From positions 62,001-126,000 of the forward strand of contig JAQSEB010000038.1 in assembly GCA_030063045.1 (NCBI GenBank): a DNA stretch of 64,000 bases. The letters run 5' to 3'. The translations under genes and the position numbers were made by a program. Below the pieces are notes generated by a model that was given only the letters and a program-made list of their open reading frames with translations, was not told the origin of the DNA and did not search any database. This document shows positions 26,101 to 38,700 of this stretch, in pieces. How positions within the stretch are numbered: the stretch's first letter is position 1; each line of letters begins with the position of its first letter. This DNA comes from Pratylenchus scribneri. Taxonomy: Eukaryota > Nematoda > Chromadorea > Rhabditida > Pratylenchidae.

Positions 26101-29100
26101 GAAAGAGATCTTAATGATAAAAAAGAAAACTATACAATTACAATAAAAAAAAGACAACGAAATTTCTCAATTCGAAGCATTTAGAGATATGCTGGAACAT
26201 CGGTATAAAAATATAGTTAATAAAAAATTAAATTTTACATTGTAAAAAAATTTATAAATTTTTATATAAAATAAATAGAATAAATAAAAAAAAATAGAAA
26301 AATTAATTAAGATTTGGAAGAGATCGATTAAAGAAATTTTTAAATATATTATAAAAATGATAAAAAATAATATCCTTGTAGTGTATTAGAAAATTGAAAA
26401 AGAGCAATATAATAATGTGAAGAATTATAGTTAAATTGAAATAAATTTTTGATAATGAAAATTGAAGCAATCGATTTATGCTCGTTAAATAAAAGAAAAA
26501 TTTTAAATTTATTAATTAAAAAGATTTATAAATTTTAAAAAGATTTAAGAGTCAAAAAGCCAATTTATTTAATAATGATGAATAATAAAAATTAAAAAAA
26601 TTATTTAAGAAAAATAATTAATGGTCTTTTTATAAAAAAAATTAAAATATTAAATTTATAATCATTTTGCAATAAATTAATTACAAATTAAAAAAATTTT
26701 TTTAATTATAATACCATTCATCAAAAAATTTAAAAATTGTGAAATTTAGTAAATTTTGATAAAACTAAAAAAACGAGTAGTTAACCATCTTGAATTATTG
26801 TCAAAAATGATATATCCTGTACAGCATTCGGAGAAAACCAATTTCCAAAATTTTCAAGCAAAATTCTAGGGAAAATTTTATATATAATGCAAGAATTAAA
26901 ATTTAATCCATAAATTTTTAAATATTTTATTATAATAAATGATGGAAGAAAAAATGCAATAAATTAAATTTAAATTGGAAAAATATAAAAATACAAAAAA
27001 TTATAAAATTATTTGCTTGTTTATTTAAATTTCAAAAGAATATTTTTTACTTAGTATATAAATATGTGAATATTTAAAAATAATGAATTAATATGTTGTT
27101 AAAATAAATATTTTGTGTATAAAAATTTTAATAAAATTTTTTTTATAGCATTTTAACCAGGGAATACAAATGTTTCAAATAAATTTACTTTAATTGATTT
27201 TATTTAAATATAGGGGCATTGTGAAGATAAAACAAATAAATTTATAATAGAATTAGCAATCAAATTTAACTTATAAAAAAATATTAAAAAAATTATTTTT
27301 ATTTCAGAAAATTAGTGAAATTAAAAATCTTAATTTATATTTCCTTCTTAAGAAATTATATATGAATTAATCAGATTAAATTATTTAGTAAAAAATATTT
27401 TTTTTAAATCAATATTAGCCTAATAATTTTAAAAATTGGATGTAAAAATATGAATGAATAATAAACATTGAAAATGGTAAAATGTAGCAAAAAATTTTTT
27501 ACCTAATCCACAAATAATGAAAATGTATTTATATTTTTAGAAAAATAATTTTTTGATAGAATTAATTTATTAAAATATAAGATTAAATTTTACAGAACAA
27601 AATATAATATTTAATAAATTAATTCCTAAATTTATTCATTCGAATTAAAAATAGATTTTGAATATAAATAATAAATAAATAAAAAATTTGAGTAAGATAT
27701 TTTATTAAAATTTTTTTTAGAAAATTAAAAAAATGGCTGAAAGAAAAATAGAATGATGGAGGAAAATGAAAAGGTTGTGGAGTGTTGATTAATTTAAAAT
27801 GTTAAAAATATTTTAAAAATTTTTATATATAAATTAGCCAATTAAAGATTTTTAAATTTTAATTTTAGATATGATAAAATGGTCGCAAGTCCAAATATTA
27901 TTTCTGAATACTTTTCACTAAAGTAATTATTTTATATATAATATTTCATAAATTTAAAAATATAATCCTATCTCGTTCTATGTTCTAAAAAATTATATTA
28001 TGTTCTATTTATATTAAATGTTAAATGCTAAACGCTTAAGGAATATCGGCCTTATATATAGTGGGAAAACAACGCTTATTAGGTCAGATAATTCCATGGC
28101 CTGTTCATTAATGAAAAAACGCAATCAAAATATAATTTACATGTCTAGGAATATGATATAAAAATTGAACATAAAAAAGGCAAAAAGATAAATTCGTCGA
28201 TTACTTATCATATAACTCTGAGTTCAAATATAGGTGTGATTGTGGGGAAATTAATCAAAATAAAATCAATTATTTTATTTTCTTTGTGATGATTATCATT
28301 AATTTAAAAAATTTAAATATTTGAATAATGAGCATCAAAAATAAAAAATATATAAATAAAATATTCAATAGGATAATAAATTATATTTAATCCAAATTAT
28401 ATAATATATATATATATATATAATAGATAAAAATATTATTAATTAAAGAAAAAAATATTTTCTTCTGGAGATAAGGCCCCAAAAATATAGTAATTGGAAA
28501 TTATTTAAATTTTCAAAATCCTGGGCATCATGGTCATCCAGAATTTGTTGCTATCTACAATGTTTAATGTTTTTTTATTATAGAATTATAAAGCAAATAA
28601 ATTAATAAAAAAAATTAATTTATAAAAAATATGGTAAATTTTTAAATTAAAAATGTTTTAATTGGAATATAAAGAATGAAAAAAGAAACTAATTGTAAAA
28701 AAAAATTTCAAAAATTTTGAAGACACCAGAATTCTTCTCTAATGCTTTTCCAACATTGTACTATTATTGGCCTATATTCAAAATTCAATCAATCGAATTT
28801 AATTATATTATATTTTATATCTTAAAGTAAAAATAAAATAGTGAATATAAAATCTATTAAAATAAAATTTATTCTTAAATCGTTAAGAAAAAATAAATAT
28901 CTCTTTCAATTTTATAGGAATAAATATTAAGAATATATTTATTATAAAATACAAGTGTGATGGTGTATATGAGTATTAAAATTTGTAAATAATTAATAAA
29001 AAATAAAGAAATATCAAATGTTATAAATTACATTTTATTATGTACTTCTTATACTATAGAATAAGAAAATTAAAATGAAGATAGAAAATAAAGCCATTGG

Positions 29101-29660
29101 ATTATACTATATTTTAAATTATTTAAAGCGGAATACTGGAACATGTTACACGATTGTGACCAATTGGGCTATTAAAAAATCTTAAAATCTTTATTGATTT
29201 TTGATTAAAAATTAGAAATTAATTGTTTAAATAATTTATATAAACCAAATTAAGGAATAATAAAACATACAAAGACGGTAACAATTTCATAAAGAATTAT
29301 TTTCAGTCATAAAATTCATAAACTTTAAGAGAAAAGACGACATTCTTATTAAAAATTTTATAAAAACGAAAAATATAATAGCCATGACGAGAGATATGCA
29401 ATTATTATTTTTGTGAATTTTATTTTGTATATTAAAAATGATGTGATATAAAATAATTGAAATACTTTTTTAAATTTAAAATAAAACCAAAATCTAAATA
29501 TATTTTATGATTTATTTATAAAAAAGTTAACAACATAAGAGAAGTGATTTTATATGAAAAATTAAAGTAGATATATTAAAATGCAAAATAAATATAATTT
29601 CATTTATTATAAATGATTTTTTCACCATTTAACATCTTTTAAAAAAAATTTTATTAAATT
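17171..29660. other. Long A+T-rich stretch without recognisable genes
   Basis: In about 12.5 kb the longest open frames are 60-65 codons (for example 18510-18692 and 19785-19982, plus strand), with no recognisable motif. A short (AT)n run lies at about 28404-28422. Slightly G+C-richer patches at about 20130-20220, 20765-20920, 23405-23465, 24225-24350 and 28020-28110 are too short to assign. No tRNA, snRNA or spliced-leader gene was seen. Confidence 0.55.
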
Positions 29661-29668
29661 GCCAAACA

Positions 29669-29705
29669 GGGGGGAGAAGACCCCCCCCCCCCCCCCCACC
29701 CCCAC
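29669..29705. repeat. Poly-C tract of 17 preceded by a six-G run
   Basis: GGGGGG at 29669-29674 is followed after six bases by 17 consecutive C (29681-29697) and then A-CCCCC-A-CC. In such an A+T-rich region this is striking. The C-rich strand could form an i-motif and the other strand a G-quadruplex. A more G+C-rich tail containing GTAAGCGCTCTACTGC follows at 29706-29750. Confidence 0.8.
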
Positions 29706-29750
29706 CGAGAGGAAGTGTAAGCGCTCTACTGCTTGCGATACTTTTACAGT

Positions 29751-32700
29751 TCAAGTATTTTTTTAATTAAAATTATAATTACTATTTTTTATAAAAGAAC
29801 ATCTTATTCAAATAGTAATAAATTAATATGGAAAAATTTATTCATTTATTTTACTAAAGTTTTATTAATAAAGATAAAGGAAAATTTTATTTCTCCAAAT
29901 GGAGAAAAATAGTTCCAATTAAACAACAATTAGACAAACTTAACATTAAATATTTAATTACATAATTAAATTTAAAGAAATTCATTTTCTTCAAGTAAAA
30001 TCAATGTTGTAAAAAAATTAAAATTGGGAAATAATTAACGACAATGATAAATAAAATTTAAAAATTATCAAATATAATACTTTTCTAATCAATGGATTAA
30101 AAAATATTTCTTTACTGAAATAGAAAATAAGTTTAAAAAAATGAATGCAAAATTGATTCCGTGGAATACAGCGACGGATAATTCAGGATATGGTGGGAGT
30201 CTTTGCTATTATGATTAGGACGAAGATAATAATTGGAAAAAAGTAGACTTTATGCAAATACAGAAAAATATAACTAATAATTAAAAAAAATTAATAATTT
30301 TATCAATAAAATATAATATTATTCTAATTTAGAATTGATTTTATAATTATTCTAATAATTTTAAACTTATATAATTAATAGTAATTCTATTTAAATAACG
30401 AAATCATTAAATTAGGGCAATATATTATATAATATTAATTATAAAATATCATATAGAGTTTAAAATTTATTGAATTTTTAAATAATTATGAAATTCCTTT
30501 AAAAAAATTTTTAATTTTAAATAATGGTCGAATATAAAATAATATTATAAGATATTTCAATTGCTAAAAATAGTAAAATACCATATATTTTGAAATATAA
30601 TTAAATCTTAAAAATTACAAATTAATATCAATAGAATAAAATATATTTTAAATTTTAAATAAATTTTTAAATTTTAATATCTTAAAATTTTCAAAATTTT
30701 CAAAATATTTAAATAAATAAATTACAAAATTTATTTTTTAAAATATAACTATATTGAATCTTAGTAGAATTTTAAAAATAAAATTAAACATTATAATATA
30801 AATCATTTACTTTTTTGATTGGAATTATTTCATTCCAAAAATAAATTTATTATTTAAAAATTATAATAAATTGAAATTTCATTATAAAATTCTAAATTTG
30901 TCAAAAAAAATAACTATGTTCCATTTTTCTAAAATAAACATTATTTTGAGGCCATAATTTTATTTGAAATATGTGATTATTAGACTTTTGCGCTCTGACA
31001 TTTTTTATTGGAAAAATAACAAATATTTTTTTAATATATGTATTACTAAGATTTATTACCTTTTTCTAAATTTAAATGTGAATATTATAATGGAGAAATA
31101 TACGGAAGATGATTTGATGAAATGATGTTGGTTGATTCAGATGACAGGTATTTCTTAAATATATAATCACATATTTTTAATTGAAAGAAAGAAATTCAAC
31201 AGCGCTAATCGTTCAAAGAAGAAAAAAAACAAAAAAAAAAATGATAAAAAAAATTTACAATAAATAATATTGATTATTTAAAAAATAAATTTTAAAATAA
31301 ATTTACTTTAAATAATATCATTATTTTAAATTTTAAATTAAACTGATAATCAAAAAAAAAAGAATGGAAAACTTATGAAGAAATATATAAAAAATATTAT
31401 GGAAGCAGATGAAAGAATAAGATATAATCAAGAATAACAATTATGTGAAGTAGAACATTGATTAAAAAAATTTTAAAAGCATTATGCATCAATATAAAAA
31501 TATAAATTTTATAATTTAGAATATTTTTAAAATTTTCTTAAAAAGATTAAATGAAAATAAAATTTTTTTTATTTTAAAAATTTAAAAAGTAGATTAGAAT
31601 TTTGTTAAATAAAAACTTTAAGAAAAAAATCAAATTTTATTAAAAAAAATATAAAATAATAATTTTAAATTATTAAAAATCTGAAATTTTCATGTCGCGA
31701 TGGAGGCCATATTTTATTGAATTATTTGATCAAATTAAAAACATTTCATAGTTGAACTATTTAAAAACAATTTTTGATAAATTTAATAATATAAAAATTC
31801 ATTTTACAAATTTAATAATGAAACTTTCATAGAATCTACGCAGGATGCTTTAAAATTAGATAAATTTCCTAAACAGATAATAACGAAATAATATAAAAAC
31901 TTATCCGTCAATCATTATCAATAAATATAATATTTACCTTATTAAATTAGAATCAATATTATATCAAATAATGAAGAAAATTACGAGGAAATTTTATTAA
32001 TTAAATAATGAAAAATATTTTATAAGGCGTCATCAAGAGGAAAAATTAAGAAGAATACAGGTTTGCTATTCGAAAAAATTTTAAAAGAAAATAAATTTCG
32101 CGATAAAATTAATTAATTAATTATTAAATTTAAGACTCCATAAAAAGAGAAATTTGAATTTGCGTCGAAAGCAATAGAATTTATTTTTATTGTAATTTTA
32201 CTAGATAAATTCTAGCCAACAACTAATTTGAATATAGTTAAAATCTAAAATATTAAGTGGCATTTTTTAATTATTTCTATAAATTATTAAGGAATAAAAA
32301 TAAATCTTAATAAAGTATTAACCTTCTTTCCATGAAGAATTGGAAAATTTTATTAAAAACTAAATTTTAAAATATTAAATAAACTATTCTAAAAATTTAT
32401 TTGATAAAGAAGAATATCTTTTTATTAAATTCAAAAAAAGCAATGAAATGAATAATTCCTAATTTTATTGTATGAGGATGATGTAAAGGTCAAAGATTCA
32501 GAAAGAGGATGGTTAAAAACAAATAGAGAAAAAAAGATGGATATGGAAAAATTTGTCTTTTCTTATTTTGAAATTTTGAAATTTTATTATTTTTAAGAAA
32601 AGGAGGAGGAAGGAAATGAAAGGAAAAAAAATAAATAAATATATATTAAAAATTATTTATAATTATTGATTAAATTTTAAATAAAATAAAATATAATTTA

Positions 32701-34030
32701 AAAATGGAAAGTGTTAAATATAAAAAGAATTTTAAGAAATCATTTAAAATATCTGATTTCTGATGGAAGTTTCTTCCCATTTCTTCAGCTGTTATTTTAA
32801 AAATAAAATTATAAATTAAATATAATACAAATTCAAATCATATAAATTTATTTTAAATTAAATTATATATTTATTCATTTATATAATATTGCAATTATAA
32901 AAAAAATTGAAATTTCGTATAGCTCAAAAGTGATACATCAATCTGTGTAGGTGAATTTCACCTAAAAAATTTTTATCTTACAGTATGGCTAGCTTTTTCA
33001 AGCTTTTATTGCTCTTGGAAGAAATGTAATTTGGATATATAAATTTAAAAATCATTCTAGTCAATATATCCAATTTAATAAAATCCCTTTATAATCCTAA
33101 CAAATTTTTTATTTATAAAATTAATGAAAATAATATTTTTATAGCAATAAATAAGAGAGAAATTAATTTAAAAAAAAAATTAAATTTTATTTTAAATATC
33201 AATAAATGAATTTAAAACAAAACTAAAAAATTTAATGGTATTGTAAAAATATATAAAATTATTTCTCAAAAAAGTTGAATTAAATATAAATTTAATTAAA
33301 ATATAATGAATTCTAATTAGAATGAAACTTTTATAAAATAAATTAATTATTTTTAAATAAGAAATTATATTAATGAGTGACAGAATATATACTTTGAATA
33401 AAGTATCAAATGCGCAATTATCAAAATTAATTAAATATTATAATATATTTATATAAAACAAAAACTATTCAAATAAAGAAATTATAATTAACAAAATAAC
33501 TATATATATTATAAAAAATAAAAAATTAATACAGGAAATATATTTGGCAAAATAACTTAATATATTAATAAAAAATTATGAATTTAATTTCTAAGAAAAA
33601 TCAATGTTTAGCAGTTTTGGATAATATTAAATTAAATGATTGTATGATAAAAGAAAAAATGACACCGAGATAAGATTAAAAATATCATTAAAATATAATG
33701 AAATTTTAATTATATTGAAGGTATAATAAATATTATTTTAAAAATATTTATGAACATATTTATAATATAAATTTTAATAAAAAATATTTAATATTATTTA
33801 TAAAAAAATAAAAGTTGAGGAGTAAAGAATATGATGATAAACAATTGCGATTGTTATATATATATCAAAGCTGAGAATTATATGCAATTATTTTAATCTA
33901 ATATCAAAAATCGAAGAAAATTTATTTATTATAAAATAATTTTAAAATATTATATTGTTTATAGGATAATAATAACAAAGAAATAATTGTATTTATAAAA
34001 AAATTTCATTATAAAAAATATTATTTATAC
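29751..34030. other. A+T-rich stretch without recognisable genes
   Basis: Low-complexity sequence. A short open reading from an ATG near 32987, preceded by a TTACAG acceptor-like site, encodes only 14 codons. Nothing else is supported. Confidence 0.55.
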
Positions 34031-34031
34031 T

Positions 34032-34180
34032 AGAGGAAGCGGCGATTTTTCCCCGCATCCTATTTGGAGCACACCTTCATGGCCGATAGATGTAATTGAC
34101 TTTCGCGAAAAGGTGAAATCCTGGCCGCATGGTTTGATCTCGGGCAATTGATTATTAAGAAAGTCGAGGATAAAATGACA
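34032..34180. other. G+C-richer island with several open frames
   Basis: Within an A+T-rich setting this 150-bp patch is close to half G+C. One plus-strand frame is open for about 40 codons (including FREKVKSWPHGLISGN). A second plus frame and one minus frame are also open for 20 codons or more. No family was recognised. It could be an exon relic or simply a patch with few stops. Confidence 0.3.
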
Positions 34181-35373
34181 TTTTAAAAATTTATCTCAAT
34201 TCCTCATCCCTTTCTTCTTCTTGTAATATTCCAAAACCTCAAATCATTTTACCAATAATTTCTGATTCATTCATTTCTTCTTTTTATTTTAAATAAATTT
34301 ATTATATAAAGAAAAAGAAGCTGCGTATCAAGAATTTTATTCAAATTATTATAAAAAATAATAAATAAAAAAACATTAAAAAATTTATTCAAATTAAAAA
34401 ATGTTATTTTAAATAAATTCTAGTACTCATAACTATTGTCTTTTTTATTATTATTAAGTTTTTTCAATGATTAAATTAAATAAATTAAGAAATCCATTTT
34501 ATTACTTTAAGCATGAAATATGAAAAGAAGAACAATGAAAAAATAATTTTTGCTTCAGATGAATTTAAAATAATATATAATAAAATTTTAAAGCAATTTG
34601 CTCACATTATGCAAAATTTTTAGATAAATAACAGGATGTTTCGAAGCAAGATGCGAAACGAATGATCATTCATTCAAATTCTTTCTAAATAAAATAGAGC
34701 CAAAATATTGATGTAAATATAATATTAAAATTTTAAAATTTTTTTAAAAAAAAATAATTTAATATTTTAGAAAAAAATTAATTTAAATATAGAATTATGA
34801 AAATCAAATTTTATTATTTGATAGAAAAATAAATTTCTAAAATGAGAAATAAACAAATAATGTTACAAAAAAAATCAGTAAATAAAATATATTTTTAATA
34901 AGAATTATCAAATTAATTAAAAATAATAATTAAAAGAGAGAAATTTTATTATCTTTATAAAGTTAATTAAATATTATTTTTTAGCGAAGATATAACAATT
35001 ATCGAATCTAAGTTATACAAAGATTTAAAAATCTCAATGCATTGTATCATGATGTAACCCATTAAAAACATTTATTCGTCAAAAAAAGACATTATTGACA
35101 TTTTAAAAATTATTATTAAGAACAAATTCATTCAAAATTAAAATTAAATTATAATTTTAAAAAAATTCAATATATTAAAATCATATAAAAATAAAAATTT
35201 ATTTATAAGAAAAATTTTTAGGTCGGAAATTTATCGTCTATACGCTGACTAAGTATTCTGTTGTGTTAAAAGATGAAGAAAGAGAAAGAAAAATAAAGAG
35301 ATAATCATTCTTAATTCAAAATTATTTTTTTTATTAATAAAAGTAATATTTATTTTTTGGATATATATGTTAC
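34181..35373. other. A+T-rich stretch without recognisable genes
   Basis: Low-complexity sequence. A short pyrimidine-rich patch at 34200-34230 is the only feature that stands out. A plausible gene is not seen. Confidence 0.55.
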
Positions 35374-35515
35374 GGCCAAAAGTGGAAATCGGCCAAAACT
35401 GGTTTTGGCCGGCCAAAACTGGTTTTGGCTGAAAATCGGCCAAAACTGGTTTTGGCTAGCCAAAACTGGTTTTGGCCGGGCAAAACTGGTTTTGGCTAGC
35501 CAAAACTGGATTAAA
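35374..35515. repeat. Array of 20-bp palindromic units
   Basis: Units with arms GGCCAAAAC and GTTTTGGCC around a central TG lie at 35391, 35411, 35438, 35458 and 35478. Partial units flank them (from 35374 and from 35498). A 7-bp insertion separates the second and third units. Some outer bases are changed (GGCT, AGCC), but the inner CAAAACTGGTTTTGG is constant. Every unit is an inverted repeat, so the array can form serial hairpins or cruciforms. Confidence 0.85.
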
Positions 35516-35534
35516 TGGATAATAACTTAAATAA

Positions 35535-35785
35535 TGGATATAGGAGGATTAAGCACCGAAATGGAAGGGAAATGGAAGGGAAATGGCCCAGAAGGCCACT
35601 GGAAGGTCAGAGAAGGGTAAAAGAAGCCCAGAGAGTGCGCGGGTTATATCCGGATATAGGGGGATTAAGGTGGATATAGGGGGGATTAAACCGGATTAAA
35701 TCCCTAATTAGATGGGAAATGGTCCGGAGGGCCAGTGGAAGATCGTGGAAATGTCTGAGAGTTCGCGGGATATAGCCGGAATAAT
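35535..35785. repeat. Diverged direct repeat, about 136-bp offset, with GGATATAGG motifs
   Basis: A segment starting GGGAAATGGCCCAGAAGG at 35578 recurs in diverged form at 35714 (GGGAAATGGTCCGGAGGG). Both run to a GAGAG-TGCGCGGG-type or GAGAG-TTCGCGGG-type end with ATATCCGGA or ATAGCCGGA. GGATATAGG followed by G and GATTAA occurs at 35536, 35652 and 35672. The block is purine-rich, G+C-richer than its surroundings and directly abuts the palindromic array, so both may belong to one satellite-like or mobile unit. No protein is encoded. Confidence 0.65.
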
Positions 35786-38700
35786 AAAATTGAAAGTGTA
35801 AAAATTTTTAGATTAAAATTGTTATCATAATAATTAATTCTATATATTCATTAAAAATTATTAAAAATATGTAAAATTTTTAAAATGTATTTTAATTATA
35901 TAAATCAATCCTCAATAAAGTCAGCAATTAATGAAATATTCTCGATATATCGCCGAATCCAGTCACCGTCGCCCTAACAATGGAGTTGATGAAATGACTT
36001 CATGGTATATTTAAAATTTATTTTCAATAAATAAAGAAAATTCTATTCTGTCGCTTAGAAATAAATGAAATAATATATTTTGGAAGTAATATATTTTTTA
36101 AAATTTATCAAAAAAATCGTTAAAATAATCTGTTAAATAAATTTATATTTTTAAAAAAATATTTCAAATAATATTATAAAAATTTATGAAAAATTTAAAA
36201 ATAATTAAACCTGTCCATTTATTTAAATAATTAATTGAAAAAATATTTCTAACAAAATGATATAAAAATTTGGAAATTAGATGATTTTTGATCAAAAGAA
36301 AATATATTCTAAAATTCTATCTGAAAAATTTTTAGGATAAATTTAAATAAAAAAATCTACAATTAAATTATTTCAAATAATTTAGTTTTCATTAAAATAA
36401 TATAAATATATTATCAAATGATATTAAATCAAATTTAATTATTCTAATTTGAATGATAATTTGTTTAAAAATAATAAAAAAAAATTATTAATTTAAAATA
36501 TGATTTTATCTACAAAAAAATTTCGCTAAATCAAATTAGAATCTTTGAAGATATGATATATTTGATATTTATTGAAAATAAATGAATATTGATCAAGAAA
36601 AAAATTACTTTAAATTATTTAAAAAAAAATCATTTGAAAAATATATAAATTTGTAATATTTTATATTACTGAAAAAAAATCAAAAAATCACCCAAAAATT
36701 TAAAAATTAAAAAAACAAAATTGTATAAGATGTGTATATATTTTCTTCACAAATAATTTTCTAAAGTTTCAAACTAAAAATTATATTTTAAATTTTGTAA
36801 AGGACAGAACATTTAAAAATTATTTTTAACTAATTGAAGCAATAAATTCACGGATATTGTTCAGGATGTGCTTATCATTGTTCTTATATAAAAATATGGA
36901 TAAAATTTAATAGAATAAATTTAATTAAATATATGCTTTAAATATTTTGATATCATAATTAAATAAAATAAAAATTTTTTATTCGAAAAATCAAAGTGGT
37001 CAAATATATAATTATTATTAAAATCTTCGAAAATATATTAGGAATTTCTCATTATTTTATGTAATCTAATTTTACTTTGAAATTAAAAATTAGATAAATT
37101 TATAAGATAAATAAAAATATGTTTTTATTTAATATAAAATGATAAAATAAATTTAATAGTATCTTCAGTAAAATTCCTTTAATTTATATAATATAATTTG
37201 TTCTTATTAAAATAGATTATATCAGTATTTAAACAATAAAAAAATTAAATTAAATGTCACAAAATTTTCTTGCTAAAAAACATAAAAAAGTCAATCGCTG
37301 ATAAATAATAAAGAGAGCGAAGATTTGAAAGAAAATTATTAAGAAAATTCATTGATCTGTTTATCTAAGTTTGTAAAAAAAGAAAAAATGTTGTTATATT
37401 CTGAATTACTTATTTTATTTTTAAATTATTTAAATAAGAAAAAATTATGTAAATTCTTACTGTAAACATTTCAATAAAAATAAAATTTAGATAAATTTTT
37501 CGCTTATTTGCCTTTATAATTTCGCGAAAGGTAATATCCAAGAAAAAATCATTTTGTTTGATTAATAATAAACAAATAAATTGCACAATATATATTTAAA
37601 TTAAACAAATATTTCTAGAATTACATTATCAAATTTGCAATAAATATTCATATATTTTAAAAATATTTTATAAATTTATATAAAATTGCTACGAAAGATT
37701 TTTTTGAATTGATTTAATTTATTTTACTAAAAAATTATTTTAAGTATAAATTAAAAAGATAAATAATATAAAATCAAATTATTGTGTAAAAGAACAAGTT
37801 GAAAAAATAAAATTCATAAAACTTTATGACAATTCATAAATAATTAACAAAGAAAAAACAAAATTCTATAATAATATTTCGATATTCAAATTCATCTTTA
37901 GATACTACATATAATTGAAATTTTAAAAATGTAAAGGGAAAGGAATCAAAACAAGACAACTCTTTATGAAAGTCTTCGAACGAAAACATTAAGTTTATAA
38001 ATTGAATTTCTTTTATAGGAAGTATGGACGGCAAATATATAAGCATAAAGGAACCGAAATAAAATGGCAGTCAATAAAATAATCTTTTTATTAAATTTAT
38101 CATTAATTAATTAATCCTTAATATCTGTCTTTTAAAACAATTTATAAATTAATAATAAATTTTTAAAATTAAAGAGAAAGTAATAGCGGTATCGATTACA
38201 TCCTCAAGATATAATTAAAAGGATAAATCAATCAAAATTATATTTAAAATTTAATTGTTTTTAAAAATTAATGTTGTAAATAAAAGAATTGGCAAAGAAA
38301 ATATAATTTGGAATTAGTCCTAAAGAATTGGATCAAATCGTGTAGAGTCAAATTAATGAACTACAACATAAAAAACAAAGAAAATCGAGATAAAGCAAAT
38401 AAATTTTTAATTTTGTCAGAGCGAAATTTAAATTCCTAATGATATTTGGGATGTCCCATATCAATAATTGAACATTATATTTTATCAATACAATTATTTT
38501 ATATATAACTCAAATTCAAAAAGCAATCTCGATAAGAATTTAAATTATATTGGCGTCATAATTAAAATCTATTAAAAAATAGAATTTCTTTAAAAACTAT
38601 TTAAAAAAAAATAATTATATTATCGTTATAAAGAGACTAAAAAGTAAAATAAAAATTTTAAATAAGTTAAAAATAAATTATTTATTAAAAAATAATTGGC

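Noticed and set aside
31091..31165. Exon-like segment starting MEKYTEDD and ending at a possible GTATTT donor
   Set aside because: An in-frame stop after 11 codons, and the continuation would need a frame change. Too short to support.
32970..33040. First exon with a signal-peptide-like start (ATG near 32987) after an ATCTTACAG acceptor-like site
   Set aside because: Only 14 codons, with acidic residues right after the short hydrophobic stretch. No following exon is recognised.
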